A stretch of DNA of 64,000 nt from Lentzea aerocolonigenes (lineage in GTDB: Bacteria; Actinomycetota; Actinomycetes; Mycobacteriales; Pseudonocardiaceae). Under the pieces are notes generated by a model, which was given only the letters and a program-made list of their open reading frames with translations, searched no databases and had not been told where the DNA came from. The stretch covers positions 1 to 64,000 of the forward strand of contig NZ_BBOJ01000027.1 in NCBI RefSeq assembly GCF_000974445.1, in the 5' to 3' direction. A program made the position numbers and the translations under genes. Positions 1 to 8,675 of this stretch are shown here, piece by piece; within the stretch, counting starts at the first letter, position 1; every line of letters begins with the position of its first letter.

Positions 1-10
1 CCGCAGTCAC

Positions 11-27
11 ACCAGCTTTTCGCTGGT
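11..27. terminator. Small hairpin at the window edge
   Basis: ACCAGC and GCTGGT are separated by five bases (TTTTC). The stem is short and only two T follow it on the plus strand, so a terminator for a gene lying left of the window is possible but weak. Confidence 0.25.
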
Positions 28-93
28 TTACTTCCGGGGCTTTGTGTTTGTCAGGCTCGTTCCGGCTTGTTTTCCGGCCCGTGTCGCTCTGAC

Positions 94-129
94 TTGGAGA
101 ACATTACACGGGGGTGTTTCGATCTCCAA
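94..129. other. Inverted repeat of unknown role
   Basis: TTGGAGA (94-100) and TCTCCAA (123-129) form seven-base arms around 22 bases. It lies just beyond the stop codon of the minus-strand reductase gene. It could fold in RNA of either strand. No U-tract follows, so it is not a classical terminator. Confidence 0.3.
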
Positions 130-142
130 ATCGGGGGGTCAC

Positions 143-613
143 CTAAGCGCCCGCACCGCCGCTGACCTGCATGTTCGTGACCTGGAAGACCGGATGGCGG
201 CCGGCCTCCGCTTCGAACGCCGAGACGGCGTCACCGACCTTCGCGTCGAAGAAAGGCCTCGTCACGGGCTCCTTGCGCACGTATGCGGCCAGCACGGGCG
301 CCGCGACGGCCGCGGAAACCTCCGTCAAACGAACTGAACGTGACCTGCGTCCCCTTCGCAGGACCGCTTCGCCGGCTGCCCGTGCGTTGCGCACCCAGTC
401 GCGAACGCCGTACGGCGCGACAAGCCACTCCTGCCCGTCGTGGCGCATCAGGCGGATGGGGATCGTCCGTTCCTGACCACTGCGGCGGCCGCGGATAGTC
501 AGCAGCACGTAGTAGGAGGGAGCGATCCCGAGAGAGACTGCGCGACTCACGACGACGTTGCCGACACGGCGGATGAGGGTCTGACGGAAGGTCTTGGCCA
601 CAAGGTCAATCAT
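143..613 (-). CDS. Deazaflavin-dependent (F420-type) nitroreductase family protein
   Basis: A 156-residue protein of the DUF385/Ddn-like split-barrel family, whose members bind F420 or flavin and reduce quinones or nitro compounds. The run from SYYVLLTIRGRRSGQ through RTIPIRL to the WLVAPYG and DWVRNARAAG segments follows the family pattern; the RxSG turn and the W-V-x-N-A-R segment are its hallmarks. The ATG at 613 is preferred over a frame-open start at 685 because upstream residues look like shadow coding of the divergent gene. The start lies only six bases from the GTG of the divergent flavoprotein gene, so each promoter must lie inside the other gene. The physiological substrate cannot be told from sequence. 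Confidence 0.8.
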   Translation of the reverse strand: MIDLVAKTFRQTLIRRVGNVVVSRAVSLGIAPSYYVLLTIRGRRSGQERTIPIRLMRHDGQEWLVAPYGVRDWVRNARAAGEAVLRRGRRSRSVRLTEVSAAVAAPVLAAYVRKEPVTRPFFDAKVGDAVSAFEAEAGRHPVFQVTNMQVSGGAGA

Positions 614-619
614 GGACCT

Positions 620-1573
620 GTGTACGACGTCCTTGTGATCGGTGGCGGCCCGGCAGGTCGCGCGCTCGCCCGCGCGTGCGCGCACGAAGGTCTCGACACC
701 GCGATCGTCGATCGCCAGGACCGTGTGTGGACGGCCACCTACGGCGCGTGGGCCGACGAGCTCCCCCTACACACACCGGTAGCCGCTACGAGCACGGTGG
801 TGCGTGCCTACGCGCATGAAGAGCATCTGATCCCACGCACCTATGTCGTCCTCGACAATGCACGGCTGCACGAACTCCCCGACACGGTCACGGTCCTGAA
901 GCGCCCCACCGATGCGCGGTACACGTTCAACGCCACCGGCGCGCGCAAGGGCCGTGCCGAGCAAACGGCCGTAGGCACGGTCATCGAGTCGGACAGGACC
1001 GATACGACGCTGATGGACTGGCGCGACGGCGACACGTTCCTCTACGAGGTCCCGCTCGGCGGCAACCGGCGCCTCGTGGAGGAGACCTGCCTGGCCCGCC
1101 GGCCCGGCATACCCCTCGGCGAGCTGCGCGAACGTCTCCACCGCAGGCTCGAACCAGGCCTGCAGGAGGAACGCGTCCGCTTCCCTCTGGACGCACCGAG
1201 AGCCAACGGCCGTGCGTTCGGCGCAGCAGCAGGCTTCATCCACCCGGCGACCGGTTACAGCGTCGCCACCTCGCTGAGCCTCGCCCCGAAGGTCGCCCAG
1301 GCCATCAAGGCCGGCGACGACCCCAAGCACGTCATATGGTCCCGCAACGCGCGCGTGGTGCATGCACTGCGCAGGCGTGGCCTGGAAGCGCTGCTCCGCA
1401 TGGACGCCAACGAGACGAGGGACTTCTTCGAGCTGTTCTTCCAACTCGAAGAAGAACTGCAGCGTGCCTACCTGTCCGGCCGTGAGGACGTACGCGGTAC
1501 GGCGGCCGCGATGGCGGCGTTGTTCCGCGCGGCACCGTGGCGTCTTCGCGCCAAGATGATGAACACCTGGTGA
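620..1573 (+). CDS. Lycopene-cyclase-like FAD-dependent protein
   Basis: 317 residues opening directly on a dinucleotide-binding fold (VYDVLVIGGGPAGRALA), as in CrtY/CrtL lycopene beta-cyclases. Further family landmarks are a FLYEVPL segment followed by RRLVEETCLARRPG, and FIHPATGYSVATSL near residue 215, where cyclases bind substrate and flavin. Known family members are nearer 380-400 residues; this one is shorter in the middle, so activity is uncertain. The GTG at 620 is chosen because the FAD motif begins at the next residues and nothing upstream resembles the family. No other carotenoid genes are adjacent, but a diterpene-type cyclase lies 6 kb away. It may act on lycopene or on another isoprenoid. 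Confidence 0.72.
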   Translation: MYDVLVIGGGPAGRALARACAHEGLDTAIVDRQDRVWTATYGAWADELPLHTPVAATSTVVRAYAHEEHLIPRTYVVLDNARLHELPDTVTVLKRPTDARYTFNATGARKGRAEQTAVGTVIESDRTDTTLMDWRDGDTFLYEVPLGGNRRLVEETCLARRPGIPLGELRERLHRRLEPGLQEERVRFPLDAPRANGRAFGAAAGFIHPATGYSVATSLSLAPKVAQAIKAGDDPKHVIWSRNARVVHALRRRGLEALLRMDANETRDFFELFFQLEEELQRAYLSGREDVRGTAAAMAALFRAAPWRLRAKMMNTW

Positions 1574-1615
1574 ACCCGCTTGGAGCTGTTCATTCGTGCC
1601 TGCACGATTTGAGAC

Positions 1616-3289
1616 GTGCCCGCATTGCTGGATGACGTCAGGTTCGCCTTCCAGCCGCTGTTCAACCTGAACACCGGGGGCGTCGTCGCGGTGGAGGCTC
1701 TCGCCAGGCCGCACGACGGCAGCGTGCAGGATCTTCTCCAGGCCGCCTTCCAGGCCGGTCTGCTGGCGAACGCCGACGTCGGCCTCGCCTGCCGCGCCAT
1801 TCGTTCCGCGGCCGACTTCGACCTCATGCTGCCGTTGCACGTCAACCTGCTCGCGATCACGGTGGCGGACAAGCCCGAGATCATGGCGCCGCTCTACGGC
1901 GCGCTCAGGGACGCCCGCCGCTCCCCCGACAGCATCGTCGTCGAGGTGGGCGAACCGTACTCGCGGGCCAACCGCGCCCGGCTCGCCCGCGGCCTGCAGA
2001 CGTTGCGCAACAACGGCTTCCGCATCGCGCTCGACTGCGTGGGCGAGGGCGACGTGCCGCTCGGCCTGCTCACGAGCGCCGCGCCGGACTTCATCAAGCT
2101 CGACCGCGAGATCGTCCGGACGTTGCCCGACGACGCCGCGCGCGGTGCGCTGGTGCGGTCGTTGGTGCACCTGGGCGAGTACACGGGCGGCCAGGTCGTC
2201 GCCGAGGGGGTGGAGACCGAGGCCGAGCTGACCTACCTGCGCAAACTCGGCGTCGGGCACGCGCAGGGCAACATGCTCGCGCCGCCGCAGCGAAGACCTG
2301 CGGTGAACGCCCGCATCGCGCCGGAGGCCGTGACGGAGACGGGTGAGATCCGCCGGAGCGCCGGCCCCAGGGTGACCGACTTCTTGCACCCCGCCACCAC
2401 GTTGCCGGAACACGCCACGAGCGAAGAGGTGCGTGAGGTGCTGGCGAGCCAACCGGCCGTCACGGGCGTGGTGCTCGTCGACGACGAGGGTCGCCCCAAG
2501 TGGTCCGTGGACCGCAACAGGTTCCTTCTCGCCGTTACCGGGCCGTACGGGCATGCACTGCATGCGAAGCGAGAAGCCGCACGCCTCGCGGACAAGCCCC
2601 ACATCATCAGTACCGAGTCATCGGCGCTCGACCTGCTCGACGTCGTGGCCGGTGCGAACCGTGAACGCACGAACGACGACCTCATCGTCGTGGACCACAA
2701 CGAGCGGTGCATGGGTGTTGTGCGCGTTGCGGACGTTGTGCGCGGTGTCGCCGAGCTCAAGGTCGAGCAGGCCGCGGCGTTGAGCCCGCTGACCCGGCTG
2801 CCCGGCAGCGACGCGATCGCGAAGGAGGTCGACCGGCGCATCGGGCTCGGCGAGATCTTCGCCGTGTCGTGGCTGGACGTCGACAGCTTCAAGCTGGTCA
2901 ACGACACGGTCGGGTTCGCGGCGGGCGACGACCTGATCCGCGAGATCGGGCACGACCTGGCCGAGCTCGCGCACGCGTTCCCCGGCGTGCAGGTCGGGCA
3001 CGTGGGCGGCGACGACTTCCTCGTCCTCGCCGGGCTCGACGAAACGGTGCCGTTGTCCGCCCGTTTGCTCGACAAGCCGTACACGGCGGAGGGACGACAC
3101 ATCACCCTCTCTCTTGCGACCCTTATCTGTGCCGCGGGGTCAGTGGGGTCGTATCGCGAGGTGTCGCGGTTGCTGGCACCAGTCAAGGAGCACGCGAAGT
3201 CGCTCGCCGGGTCCAGCTGGGTCATGGGACGCCCAGGCAGTGAACGACGTGACGTGCTGCGTGGTGCCGTGCAACGCGCGGTGAGTTGA
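1616..3289 (+). CDS. EAL-CBS-GGDEF signalling protein with altered EAL site
   Basis: 557 residues. Residues 1-225 are an EAL phosphodiesterase domain: EALARP carries the EAL motif, and FIKLD and VVAEGVET motifs follow. The usual DDFG metal motif reads LDCVGEG, so the second Asp is Cys. Residues about 250-385 resemble a CBS pair (a nucleotide sensor). Residues about 390-540 are a GGDEF domain ending in HVGGDDF, a permitted active-site variant, preceded by DVDSFKLVND. The protein probably makes or senses cyclic di-GMP in the cytoplasm, with CBS gating. No membrane segment is seen. GTG at 1616 is the first plausible start; no strong ribosome site precedes it. Confidence 0.85.
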   Translation: MPALLDDVRFAFQPLFNLNTGGVVAVEALARPHDGSVQDLLQAAFQAGLLANADVGLACRAIRSAADFDLMLPLHVNLLAITVADKPEIMAPLYGALRDARRSPDSIVVEVGEPYSRANRARLARGLQTLRNNGFRIALDCVGEGDVPLGLLTSAAPDFIKLDREIVRTLPDDAARGALVRSLVHLGEYTGGQVVAEGVETEAELTYLRKLGVGHAQGNMLAPPQRRPAVNARIAPEAVTETGEIRRSAGPRVTDFLHPATTLPEHATSEEVREVLASQPAVTGVVLVDDEGRPKWSVDRNRFLLAVTGPYGHALHAKREAARLADKPHIISTESSALDLLDVVAGANRERTNDDLIVVDHNERCMGVVRVADVVRGVAELKVEQAAALSPLTRLPGSDAIAKEVDRRIGLGEIFAVSWLDVDSFKLVNDTVGFAAGDDLIREIGHDLAELAHAFPGVQVGHVGGDDFLVLAGLDETVPLSARLLDKPYTAEGRHITLSLATLICAAGSVGSYREVSRLLAPVKEHAKSLAGSSWVMGRPGSERRDVLRGAVQRAVS

Positions 3290-3306
3290 ACAAGTACAAC
3301 CAAACG

Positions 3307-3366
3307 CCTCCTGTGCGACGAGCTGATCACTCATAGCATCGTTGTCGCTACACAGCGCACAGGAGG
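3307..3366 (+). promoter_or_regulatory. Inverted repeat that can hide the ribosome site of the next gene
   Basis: CCTCCTGTGCG (3307-3317) and CGCACAGGAGG (3356-3366) are perfect 11-base complements separated by 38 bases. The right arm contains the AGGAGG ribosome-binding site for the GTG at 3373. If transcription begins upstream of 3307 the site would be base-paired in the mRNA. A -10-like TAGCAT at 3334-3339 lies inside the loop; if used, the left arm would be promoter DNA only. Confidence 0.45.
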
Positions 3367-3372
3367 TTCGGC

Positions 3373-4509
3373 GTGCAGGTCGGCAGCAGAACTCAATCGG
3401 TACCCGCGCAACGCACGAGCATGGACGGCCTCCTCACCGTTGGGGTGGAAGAAGAATTCGTTCTCGTCGAGGCTTCCACGGGCCACTTGGCCAACCGTGC
3501 CAACGAAGTGCTCACCGGAGCAGACCGCTACCAGGTCGACCTGCAGCCGGAAATCGCGCAGTACCAGGTGGAATCGGCCAGCGGCATCTGCACGGACATG
3601 GGCGTGCTGCGGGACGAGCTCGCCGTGGCGCGGCGTGCGTTGATCGAACGGGCCGCGCGGCACGACGCCAGGCTCGCCGCGACCGGAACGCCGGTGCTGG
3701 GCCTCACGATGCCCACGCCGTTGACGAACTCCCCGCGCTACCACCGGATGGCGCAGGAGATGGGCGCGCTCACCAACGACCTCGCGATCTGCGGCTGTCA
3801 CGTGCACGTCGGGCTCCCCGACGACGAGTCGAAGATCTTCGTGAGCAACCACCTGCGGCCGTGGTTGCCGACCCTGCTGGCGCTCGGTGCCAACTCCCCG
3901 TACTGGCTCGACGGCGACACCGGGTACGCGAGCTGGCGTTACGTGGTCTGGAACCGTTGGCCCACTTCGGGTGCGCCGCCGCACTTCGACTCCGCGGCCG
4001 AGTACTACGCGGCACGGGAGGAGATCGTCGCGAGCGGCGCGGCGATGGACGCCGGGATGCTCTACTGGGACGTGCGGCTCTCCGCCCGCCACCCAACGCT
4101 CGAGCTCCGGGTGTCCGACGTCGCGCCGACGGTGGAGGAAGCGGTGCTGATGGCCGCCCTCGTGCGGGGAATCGCCACCACGGCGCTGACTTCCGGTGCC
4201 GCGCCCGAGAAGATCCCGCCGCACCTGCTGAAGGTCGCGATGTGGCGTGCGGCGCGCGACGGCCTGGCGGGCTTCGGCATCGACCCGGTGACCGGTTCGC
4301 CGACGCCCGCGTCCACGATCGCCGCGTCGTTGCTGCGGTGGGTGCGGCCGGCGCTGGAGTTCTCCGGCGACTACGAGATGGTCAGCGACGGCATCGACCG
4401 GTTGCTGCTCGACGGCACGGGCGCGGCGAGGCAGCGCAGGGCGTTCGCGCGTCGCGGCAGGCTGGACGACGTCGTGGGGTTTCTCGTGGCGCAGACCTCG
4501 CCGGTCTGA
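3373..4509 (+). CDS. Carboxylate-amine ligase, GCS2 family (YbdK-like)
   Basis: 378 residues, the normal length for the glutamate-cysteine ligase family 2. The VGVEEEF nucleotide/metal motif sits near residue 24; CGCHVHVGLPD and the late LELRVSD segment are also typical. Family members join an amino acid carboxylate to an amine with ATP; some make gamma-glutamylcysteine weakly, so the true product is open. The GTG at 3373 is supported by AGGAGG six bases upstream, despite an internal ATG at 3421 that would start right at the conserved domain. Monocistronic by spacing. Confidence 0.85.
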   Translation: MQVGSRTQSVPAQRTSMDGLLTVGVEEEFVLVEASTGHLANRANEVLTGADRYQVDLQPEIAQYQVESASGICTDMGVLRDELAVARRALIERAARHDARLAATGTPVLGLTMPTPLTNSPRYHRMAQEMGALTNDLAICGCHVHVGLPDDESKIFVSNHLRPWLPTLLALGANSPYWLDGDTGYASWRYVVWNRWPTSGAPPHFDSAAEYYAAREEIVASGAAMDAGMLYWDVRLSARHPTLELRVSDVAPTVEEAVLMAALVRGIATTALTSGAAPEKIPPHLLKVAMWRAARDGLAGFGIDPVTGSPTPASTIAASLLRWVRPALEFSGDYEMVSDGIDRLLLDGTGAARQRRAFARRGRLDDVVGFLVAQTSPV

Positions 4510-4589
4510 GATCCATTCGACTGCGATTAATACGATCGTGTACACCTCGGGTCGGCTTGGTGTGCCTCCAAGCCGGGATCCGGTAGTTA

Positions 4590-5396
4590 GTGCACGTGGC
4601 CACCCCCATCTGGGCACCGGGAGTGAACGGTCCGGAGAAACCCAACACCGCACGGGTCAGGGATTACTGGCTCGGTGGCACCCACAACACGGAGGCCGAC
4701 CAGGAGCTGGCGGCCCACCTCGTGTCCGCGGCGCCGCACCTGCCGTACCTGTGCCGCACGCACCGCTCGTACCTGGGCAGAGTCGTCAGGAGACTGACCT
4801 CACTGGGCGTGCGCCAGTTCCTCGACCTCGGTTCCGGCCTGCCCACCGCGGACAACGTGCACCTCGTCGCGCCCGACGCGCGCGTGGTGTACGTCGAGAT
4901 CGACCCGGCCGTGGCGAGCGAGGGCCGTGAGCTCGTCGCGAACCACCCGAACGTCTCCTACCTGTGCGCGGACCTCTGCGACCCGGACGAGGTGCTCGGC
5001 TCGGCGGAGGTCCGCACGACGCTGGACCTGTCGGAGCCGGTCGCCGTGCTGGTGCTGGACGTGCTGCACTTCGTCCCGGACAGCGCCGAACCGCACAAGG
5101 TGCTGGCCGGGTACATGGACGCGTTGGCGCCGGGGAGCTACCTCGGGCTGTCGCACACGTGCCGCGACCCGTTCATGCTGGCCGCGGTGGGGCTTTTCGG
5201 CGCGATGTACGAGGACCAGCCGTTGCCCGCGTTCACGTTCCGCTACCCGGAACAGGTCGTGCAGCTCTTCGACGGCATGGAGATCCTGTCGCCGGGTGTG
5301 GTGCCGATTCCGTTGTGGGAACCGGATCCCGGCGAGGTGCAGGACCGCAACCCGGAGAACTTCCAGGGATGCGGCGGGCTCGCGCGCAAGAACTAG
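4590..5396 (+). CDS. SAM-dependent methyltransferase, SAV2177/DUF574 family
   Basis: 268 residues. NTARVRDYWLGGTHN near the N-terminus is the signature of this actinomycete-specific family, followed by a Rossmann SAM site (FLDLGSGLPT, then VYVEIDP). Substrates of the family are unknown; genomes of filamentous actinomycetes carry many paralogues. GTG at 4590 was chosen; GTG at 4596 is an equal alternative and no ribosome site discriminates. The stop codon overlaps that of the convergent UbiA gene (5393-5396), so the two transcripts run into each other. Confidence 0.85.
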   Translation: MHVATPIWAPGVNGPEKPNTARVRDYWLGGTHNTEADQELAAHLVSAAPHLPYLCRTHRSYLGRVVRRLTSLGVRQFLDLGSGLPTADNVHLVAPDARVVYVEIDPAVASEGRELVANHPNVSYLCADLCDPDEVLGSAEVRTTLDLSEPVAVLVLDVLHFVPDSAEPHKVLAGYMDALAPGSYLGLSHTCRDPFMLAAVGLFGAMYEDQPLPAFTFRYPEQVVQLFDGMEILSPGVVPIPLWEPDPGEVQDRNPENFQGCGGLARKN

Positions 5397-6223
5397 GCGA
5401 GCAAAGGGATCGTCGCCAGCACGATCGTCGCCATGACGGCCATGGACATGCCGTACCGCAGCTGCTGCCTGGCCGTCGGCATGTCCCGTGCGATCAGGAA
5501 CGCCGAGCACGCCGCCACGCCCACCGCAGCCCACACCAGCCCGAACCGGAACCACAGACCGCCTCCGACCAGCAGCAACCCGCCGACCGTGAGCTGCGTG
5601 GTCGCGTTGATCGCGTGTCTCGTGCCGTACGCGACGGCCGGGGTTCGTGAGCCGACGCGGGCGTCGCCGGCGCGGTCGGGAACGGCCCACCACAGCGCCC
5701 GGCCGGTCGCGAGCGCGGCGACGCCGGAGAAGACCAGCCACACCGCGGGATCAGCCTGTCCCCCGGCTGCCGCGTAGGCGGTCACGCTCGGCAGCAGACC
5801 GGCGGCGATCGCCAGCACCACCGGGCCGGAGTACCCGCGCCGTTTCAGCCTGACCGGTTCGAGGTTGTAAGCCAGGTACAGCACCAGGATCAGCCCGACA
5901 CCGATCGCCACCCTCCACGACACCGCGATCGCCAGCGCGAGCGCGAAGACCATCTCGAAGATCGCCAGCGCGAGGACCCTGCCGGCGCCGATCTCCTGCA
6001 CCGCCTGGGCCAGATGGCGTTTCTCGGCGGTGTGGATGTCGTTGCGGACGTCGGCGTAGGCGTTGAGCGGGTTGCCGGAGATGATCGCGACGAAGTTCGC
6101 GAGCACCGCGATCACGACGGCGAGGTCGAACCTCGTCGCGTAGCAGGCACCCCAGGCCGCGCAGCACGCGTAGTGCGTGCCGAACGGGTGTTCCAGCCGG
6201 TGGAGGTAGGTCAACGCCGGCAC
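5393..6223 (-). CDS. UbiA-family prenyltransferase or UbiA-type terpene synthase
   Basis: 276 residues, about eight hydrophobic helices, so an integral membrane protein. The first Asp motif, N-x3-D-x3-D, is seen as N54, D58, D62 (NAYADVRND); the second Asp-rich motif appears as DRAGD around residue 190. UbiA enzymes transfer polyprenyl groups, but some members in bacterial diterpene clusters act as class I terpene synthases. It is third in a cassette after the class II cyclase and P450; the GTG start at 6223 lies inside the P450 gene, overlapping its end by 13 bases, so translation is probably coupled. The context suggests it takes the cyclised diphosphate or prenylates an acceptor. Confidence 0.82.
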   Translation of the reverse strand: MPALTYLHRLEHPFGTHYACCAAWGACYATRFDLAVVIAVLANFVAIISGNPLNAYADVRNDIHTAEKRHLAQAVQEIGAGRVLALAIFEMVFALALAIAVSWRVAIGVGLILVLYLAYNLEPVRLKRRGYSGPVVLAIAAGLLPSVTAYAAAGGQADPAVWLVFSGVAALATGRALWWAVPDRAGDARVGSRTPAVAYGTRHAINATTQLTVGGLLLVGGGLWFRFGLVWAAVGVAACSAFLIARDMPTARQQLRYGMSMAVMATIVLATIPLLA

Positions 6224-7305
6224 GTGGCCACCATCGCGAGGCTCGGCGGCGGTGCCATCGCGGCGCCCCGCAGCTGGGGTGTGCAGTCGGCCGGGCTGAG
6301 CCGGACGTGCCGGTGCCGCAGCAGAGCCGTGACGATCGTGCGGATCTCCAGCAGTGCCAGGTCCTTGCCGGGACAGCGCCGCACTCCCCCGCCGAACGGG
6401 AAGAACGCGCCTGGTGGTGGTTGGGCGCGGCCGGGGTCGAAGACGTGCGGATCGGCATAGGTCGCGGCCCGGCGGTGCGCGAGGTAGATGCTCGGGGTGA
6501 TCACCATGCCTTCGCCGCTCATCCGGTTGCCGGCGAGCGTCGCGGGCGGGGACAGCCGCAGCGACTCGGCGATCGTGGCGTCGAGCAACGCCTCGTCGGT
6601 GAGCTCTTCGGCCAGACCGGGCGTGCGGTCGATCCAGTACAACGTCCACGCGGTCGCGGACGCTGTCGTCTCGTGGCCCGCGAACAGCAGGGAGACGACC
6701 TGGTCGCGCAGGTCCTCCTCGGGCAGGCAGGCGGCGAGCGCCGGTGGTTCGGCGGTGCGGGCGCGGTGCAGCAGCATCCGGTCGAGGTCCGGGTCGAACC
6801 TGGTGGTGCCGCGGGCGAGGTAGCGGTGCGCGAGCGTGCGGACACGGCTGCCGAGACGGCGGTCCAGCCAGCGGGTGAACGCGGCCAGCAGCTCGTCGTC
6901 GTCGACGCCGAAGACGATGCGGCCGATGATCCGCAGCGTGAGGGTGCGCGTCCAGGCGGCGAGACCGACGGGATCGCTCGGCAGCTCGGCGATCGCACGT
7001 TCGACCACCTCGTCGACCAGCGCCTGATACCTGTTGCCGCGCAACAGGGGTGTGAGGGTGCGGCGGTACGCGGTGTGCTCGGCGCCGTCCAGCCAGAGCA
7101 CGGATCGGTTGCCCAGCAACGGACTCAGCGTGCGGCTCGGCGGGTGGCGCAGGGCGCGGTCGTTGCGGAACAACGCCGACACGACGTCCGGGTGCCAGGC
7201 GAGCCAACGCCGGTCCGCGAGCTTGACCAGGCCGTCCTCGAAGCCCTCCACCGAGTCCAGGAACGGGATCAGCCGCAGCGTGAACCTCAGCTCGGCCCGG
7301 TTCAT
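6211..7305 (-). CDS. Cytochrome P450
   Basis: 364 residues. I-helix oxygen motif AGHETTA, K-helix ESLRL (ExxR), and the heme loop FPFGGGVRRCPGK with Cys near residue 311 are all intact. Bacterial P450s are usually about 400 residues; this one is short at the N-terminus and starts almost at the first beta region. Soluble, needing ferredoxin partners not found nearby. Its ATG forms an ATGA overlap with the stop of the class II cyclase gene, so it is in the same operon and is the likely oxidase of the diterpene product. Confidence 0.93.
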   Translation of the reverse strand: MNRAELRFTLRLIPFLDSVEGFEDGLVKLADRRWLAWHPDVVSALFRNDRALRHPPSRTLSPLLGNRSVLWLDGAEHTAYRRTLTPLLRGNRYQALVDEVVERAIAELPSDPVGLAAWTRTLTLRIIGRIVFGVDDDELLAAFTRWLDRRLGSRVRTLAHRYLARGTTRFDPDLDRMLLHRARTAEPPALAACLPEEDLRDQVVSLLFAGHETTASATAWTLYWIDRTPGLAEELTDEALLDATIAESLRLSPPATLAGNRMSGEGMVITPSIYLAHRRAATYADPHVFDPGRAQPPPGAFFPFGGGVRRCPGKDLALLEIRTIVTALLRHRHVRLSPADCTPQLRGAAMAPPPSLAMVATCRR

Positions 7306-8579
7306 CGGCACACCGCGCACGCGAGGTGGAGCGCGGCCAGACCTTCGGCCCGCACGATTCTCGTCGGGGTGTAGAGGTCTTTGTCGTGCCACAGCGGCGG
7401 GTGCGGGCGGTTTCCCCACTCCTGCATGAACTTCGCGCCGCGGGTGATCGCCCTGCTGACGTCGGCGCGCGAGTGGGACAGGATCCGGATGGCGTAGGCG
7501 GTTTCCTCGTAGGTGCCTTCCCAACGGCCCCACGAGCCGTCGGCGTTCTGCGTGCTCAGGACCCAGTCGACGGCCTTGTCGTTGCCCCGCAAGGCGTTCG
7601 TGACGCACGCCGTGGCGTAGTACGGCGAGGCGTGCCACTTGTCGAGCCAGTAGCCGCCGCGTTCCTGCATGTCGCGCAGCCACTCCTCCAGTTGCCGGTC
7701 GTGGCCGATCGCCTGGAGTGCGTGGGCGTTCGTACTGGTCGACGGTGTGCGCTCGTTCGGGAAGCAGGCGAAGTGCCGTGCTTCGCGGTAGCGGGCGAGG
7801 GTTTCGGTGGGGCGCGGGCTGTCGCACAACGCCAGGGCGTGCAGTGCGGTGGCGGTGTCGTCGGCGTCGGCGGGAAGTCCGGGTCCGCCGGCCGCGCCGT
7901 GCCGGGTGAACGCGGCCCTGATCTGGTCCGTCATCGCGTCCGGGACGTCGAGACCGGCGGACTTCAGCGCGACGATGATCCAGGAACGTTCGAACAGCGG
8001 AACCGGCACACCGGCCGGGACGGGTCCGCCGTGCCTGCGCTGGACGGCTTCGAGGTAGTCGAGGCTCCTGCCCGGTCTGGGACCTCCCAGCTGAACCGCG
8101 GTGGCGGCGGGGCTCGCCGCGACGATGCCGTCGACGGCGGTCACCTCGGGGCGCGGGCCGAAGATCTCCAGGGTGTGCCAGAGCTTTTCGGGCAGCGGAC
8201 GTTGTCTCAGCGCGTGCAGCGGACGCGGGTCGAGCGGTGTGCGCAGCCCGAGTCTCTCGGCGAGGGCGGGGACGATGAGCTCGACCGCGACCGTGTCCGG
8301 CAGCTTCAGCGGACGGGTCAGGAGTGTGCGGAGCGCCTGGAGTCCTCTGCGTGCCGCCGGGTGGTCCTGGAGCGCGTCGACCACGCTCAACGTCGGGACC
8401 AGGGCGTATTCACCGGGACCGCCCCACGTGCCGTCGGCGTGCTGGGTGTCGAGGAGGTACCGGACCCTGGCCTCGTGGCCGGTCAACCAGGGCGCGAGGG
8501 CGACGAGCCTGCCCGTCTCGTACACGGACGGTGAAAGGCCGCTCCAGGGATCGTCGGTCAGTTCCGCCAACAGCCTCAT
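7302..8579 (-). CDS. Class II diterpene cyclase (labdane-type)
   Basis: 425 residues with alpha-barrel repeats of the squalene/diterpene cyclase fold. The acid motif DxDD is present as D-A-D-D at residues 238-241 (in LPADADDTATALHAL), the proton donor of class II cyclases. QW-like repeats appear as QHADGTWG near residue 46 and QNADGSWG near the C-terminus, and SPSVYETG near residue 16 matches the family start. It should protonate geranylgeranyl diphosphate into a bicyclic copalyl-type diphosphate. There is no class I DDxxD domain, so a partner must remove the diphosphate. It is somewhat shorter than known bacterial class II enzymes (about 500). First gene of a three-gene operon; no GGPP synthase lies in the window. 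Confidence 0.85.
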   Translation of the reverse strand: MRLLAELTDDPWSGLSPSVYETGRLVALAPWLTGHEARVRYLLDTQHADGTWGGPGEYALVPTLSVVDALQDHPAARRGLQALRTLLTRPLKLPDTVAVELIVPALAERLGLRTPLDPRPLHALRQRPLPEKLWHTLEIFGPRPEVTAVDGIVAASPAATAVQLGGPRPGRSLDYLEAVQRRHGGPVPAGVPVPLFERSWIIVALKSAGLDVPDAMTDQIRAAFTRHGAAGGPGLPADADDTATALHALALCDSPRPTETLARYREARHFACFPNERTPSTSTNAHALQAIGHDRQLEEWLRDMQERGGYWLDKWHASPYYATACVTNALRGNDKAVDWVLSTQNADGSWGRWEGTYEETAYAIRILSHSRADVSRAITRGAKFMQEWGNRPHPPLWHDKDLYTPTRIVRAEGLAALHLACAVCR

Positions 8580-8675
8580 CGCGGGCCCCCGGAGATAGCA
8601 ACTGCGTAACCGTAGGACCACAGAGAGTAGCACTTTGGGCCGTTGAGCCCGCAAGGGTCTAGGCCGTTCAGCGGT

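Noticed and set aside
4541..4560. GTGTACAC palindrome before the methyltransferase
   Set aside because: An eight-base palindrome is expected by chance and nothing else supports it.
6224..7207. N-terminal extension of the UbiA frame through the P450 gene
   Set aside because: The residues are Arg/Pro-rich shadow coding; the UbiA similarity begins only at the GTG at 6223.
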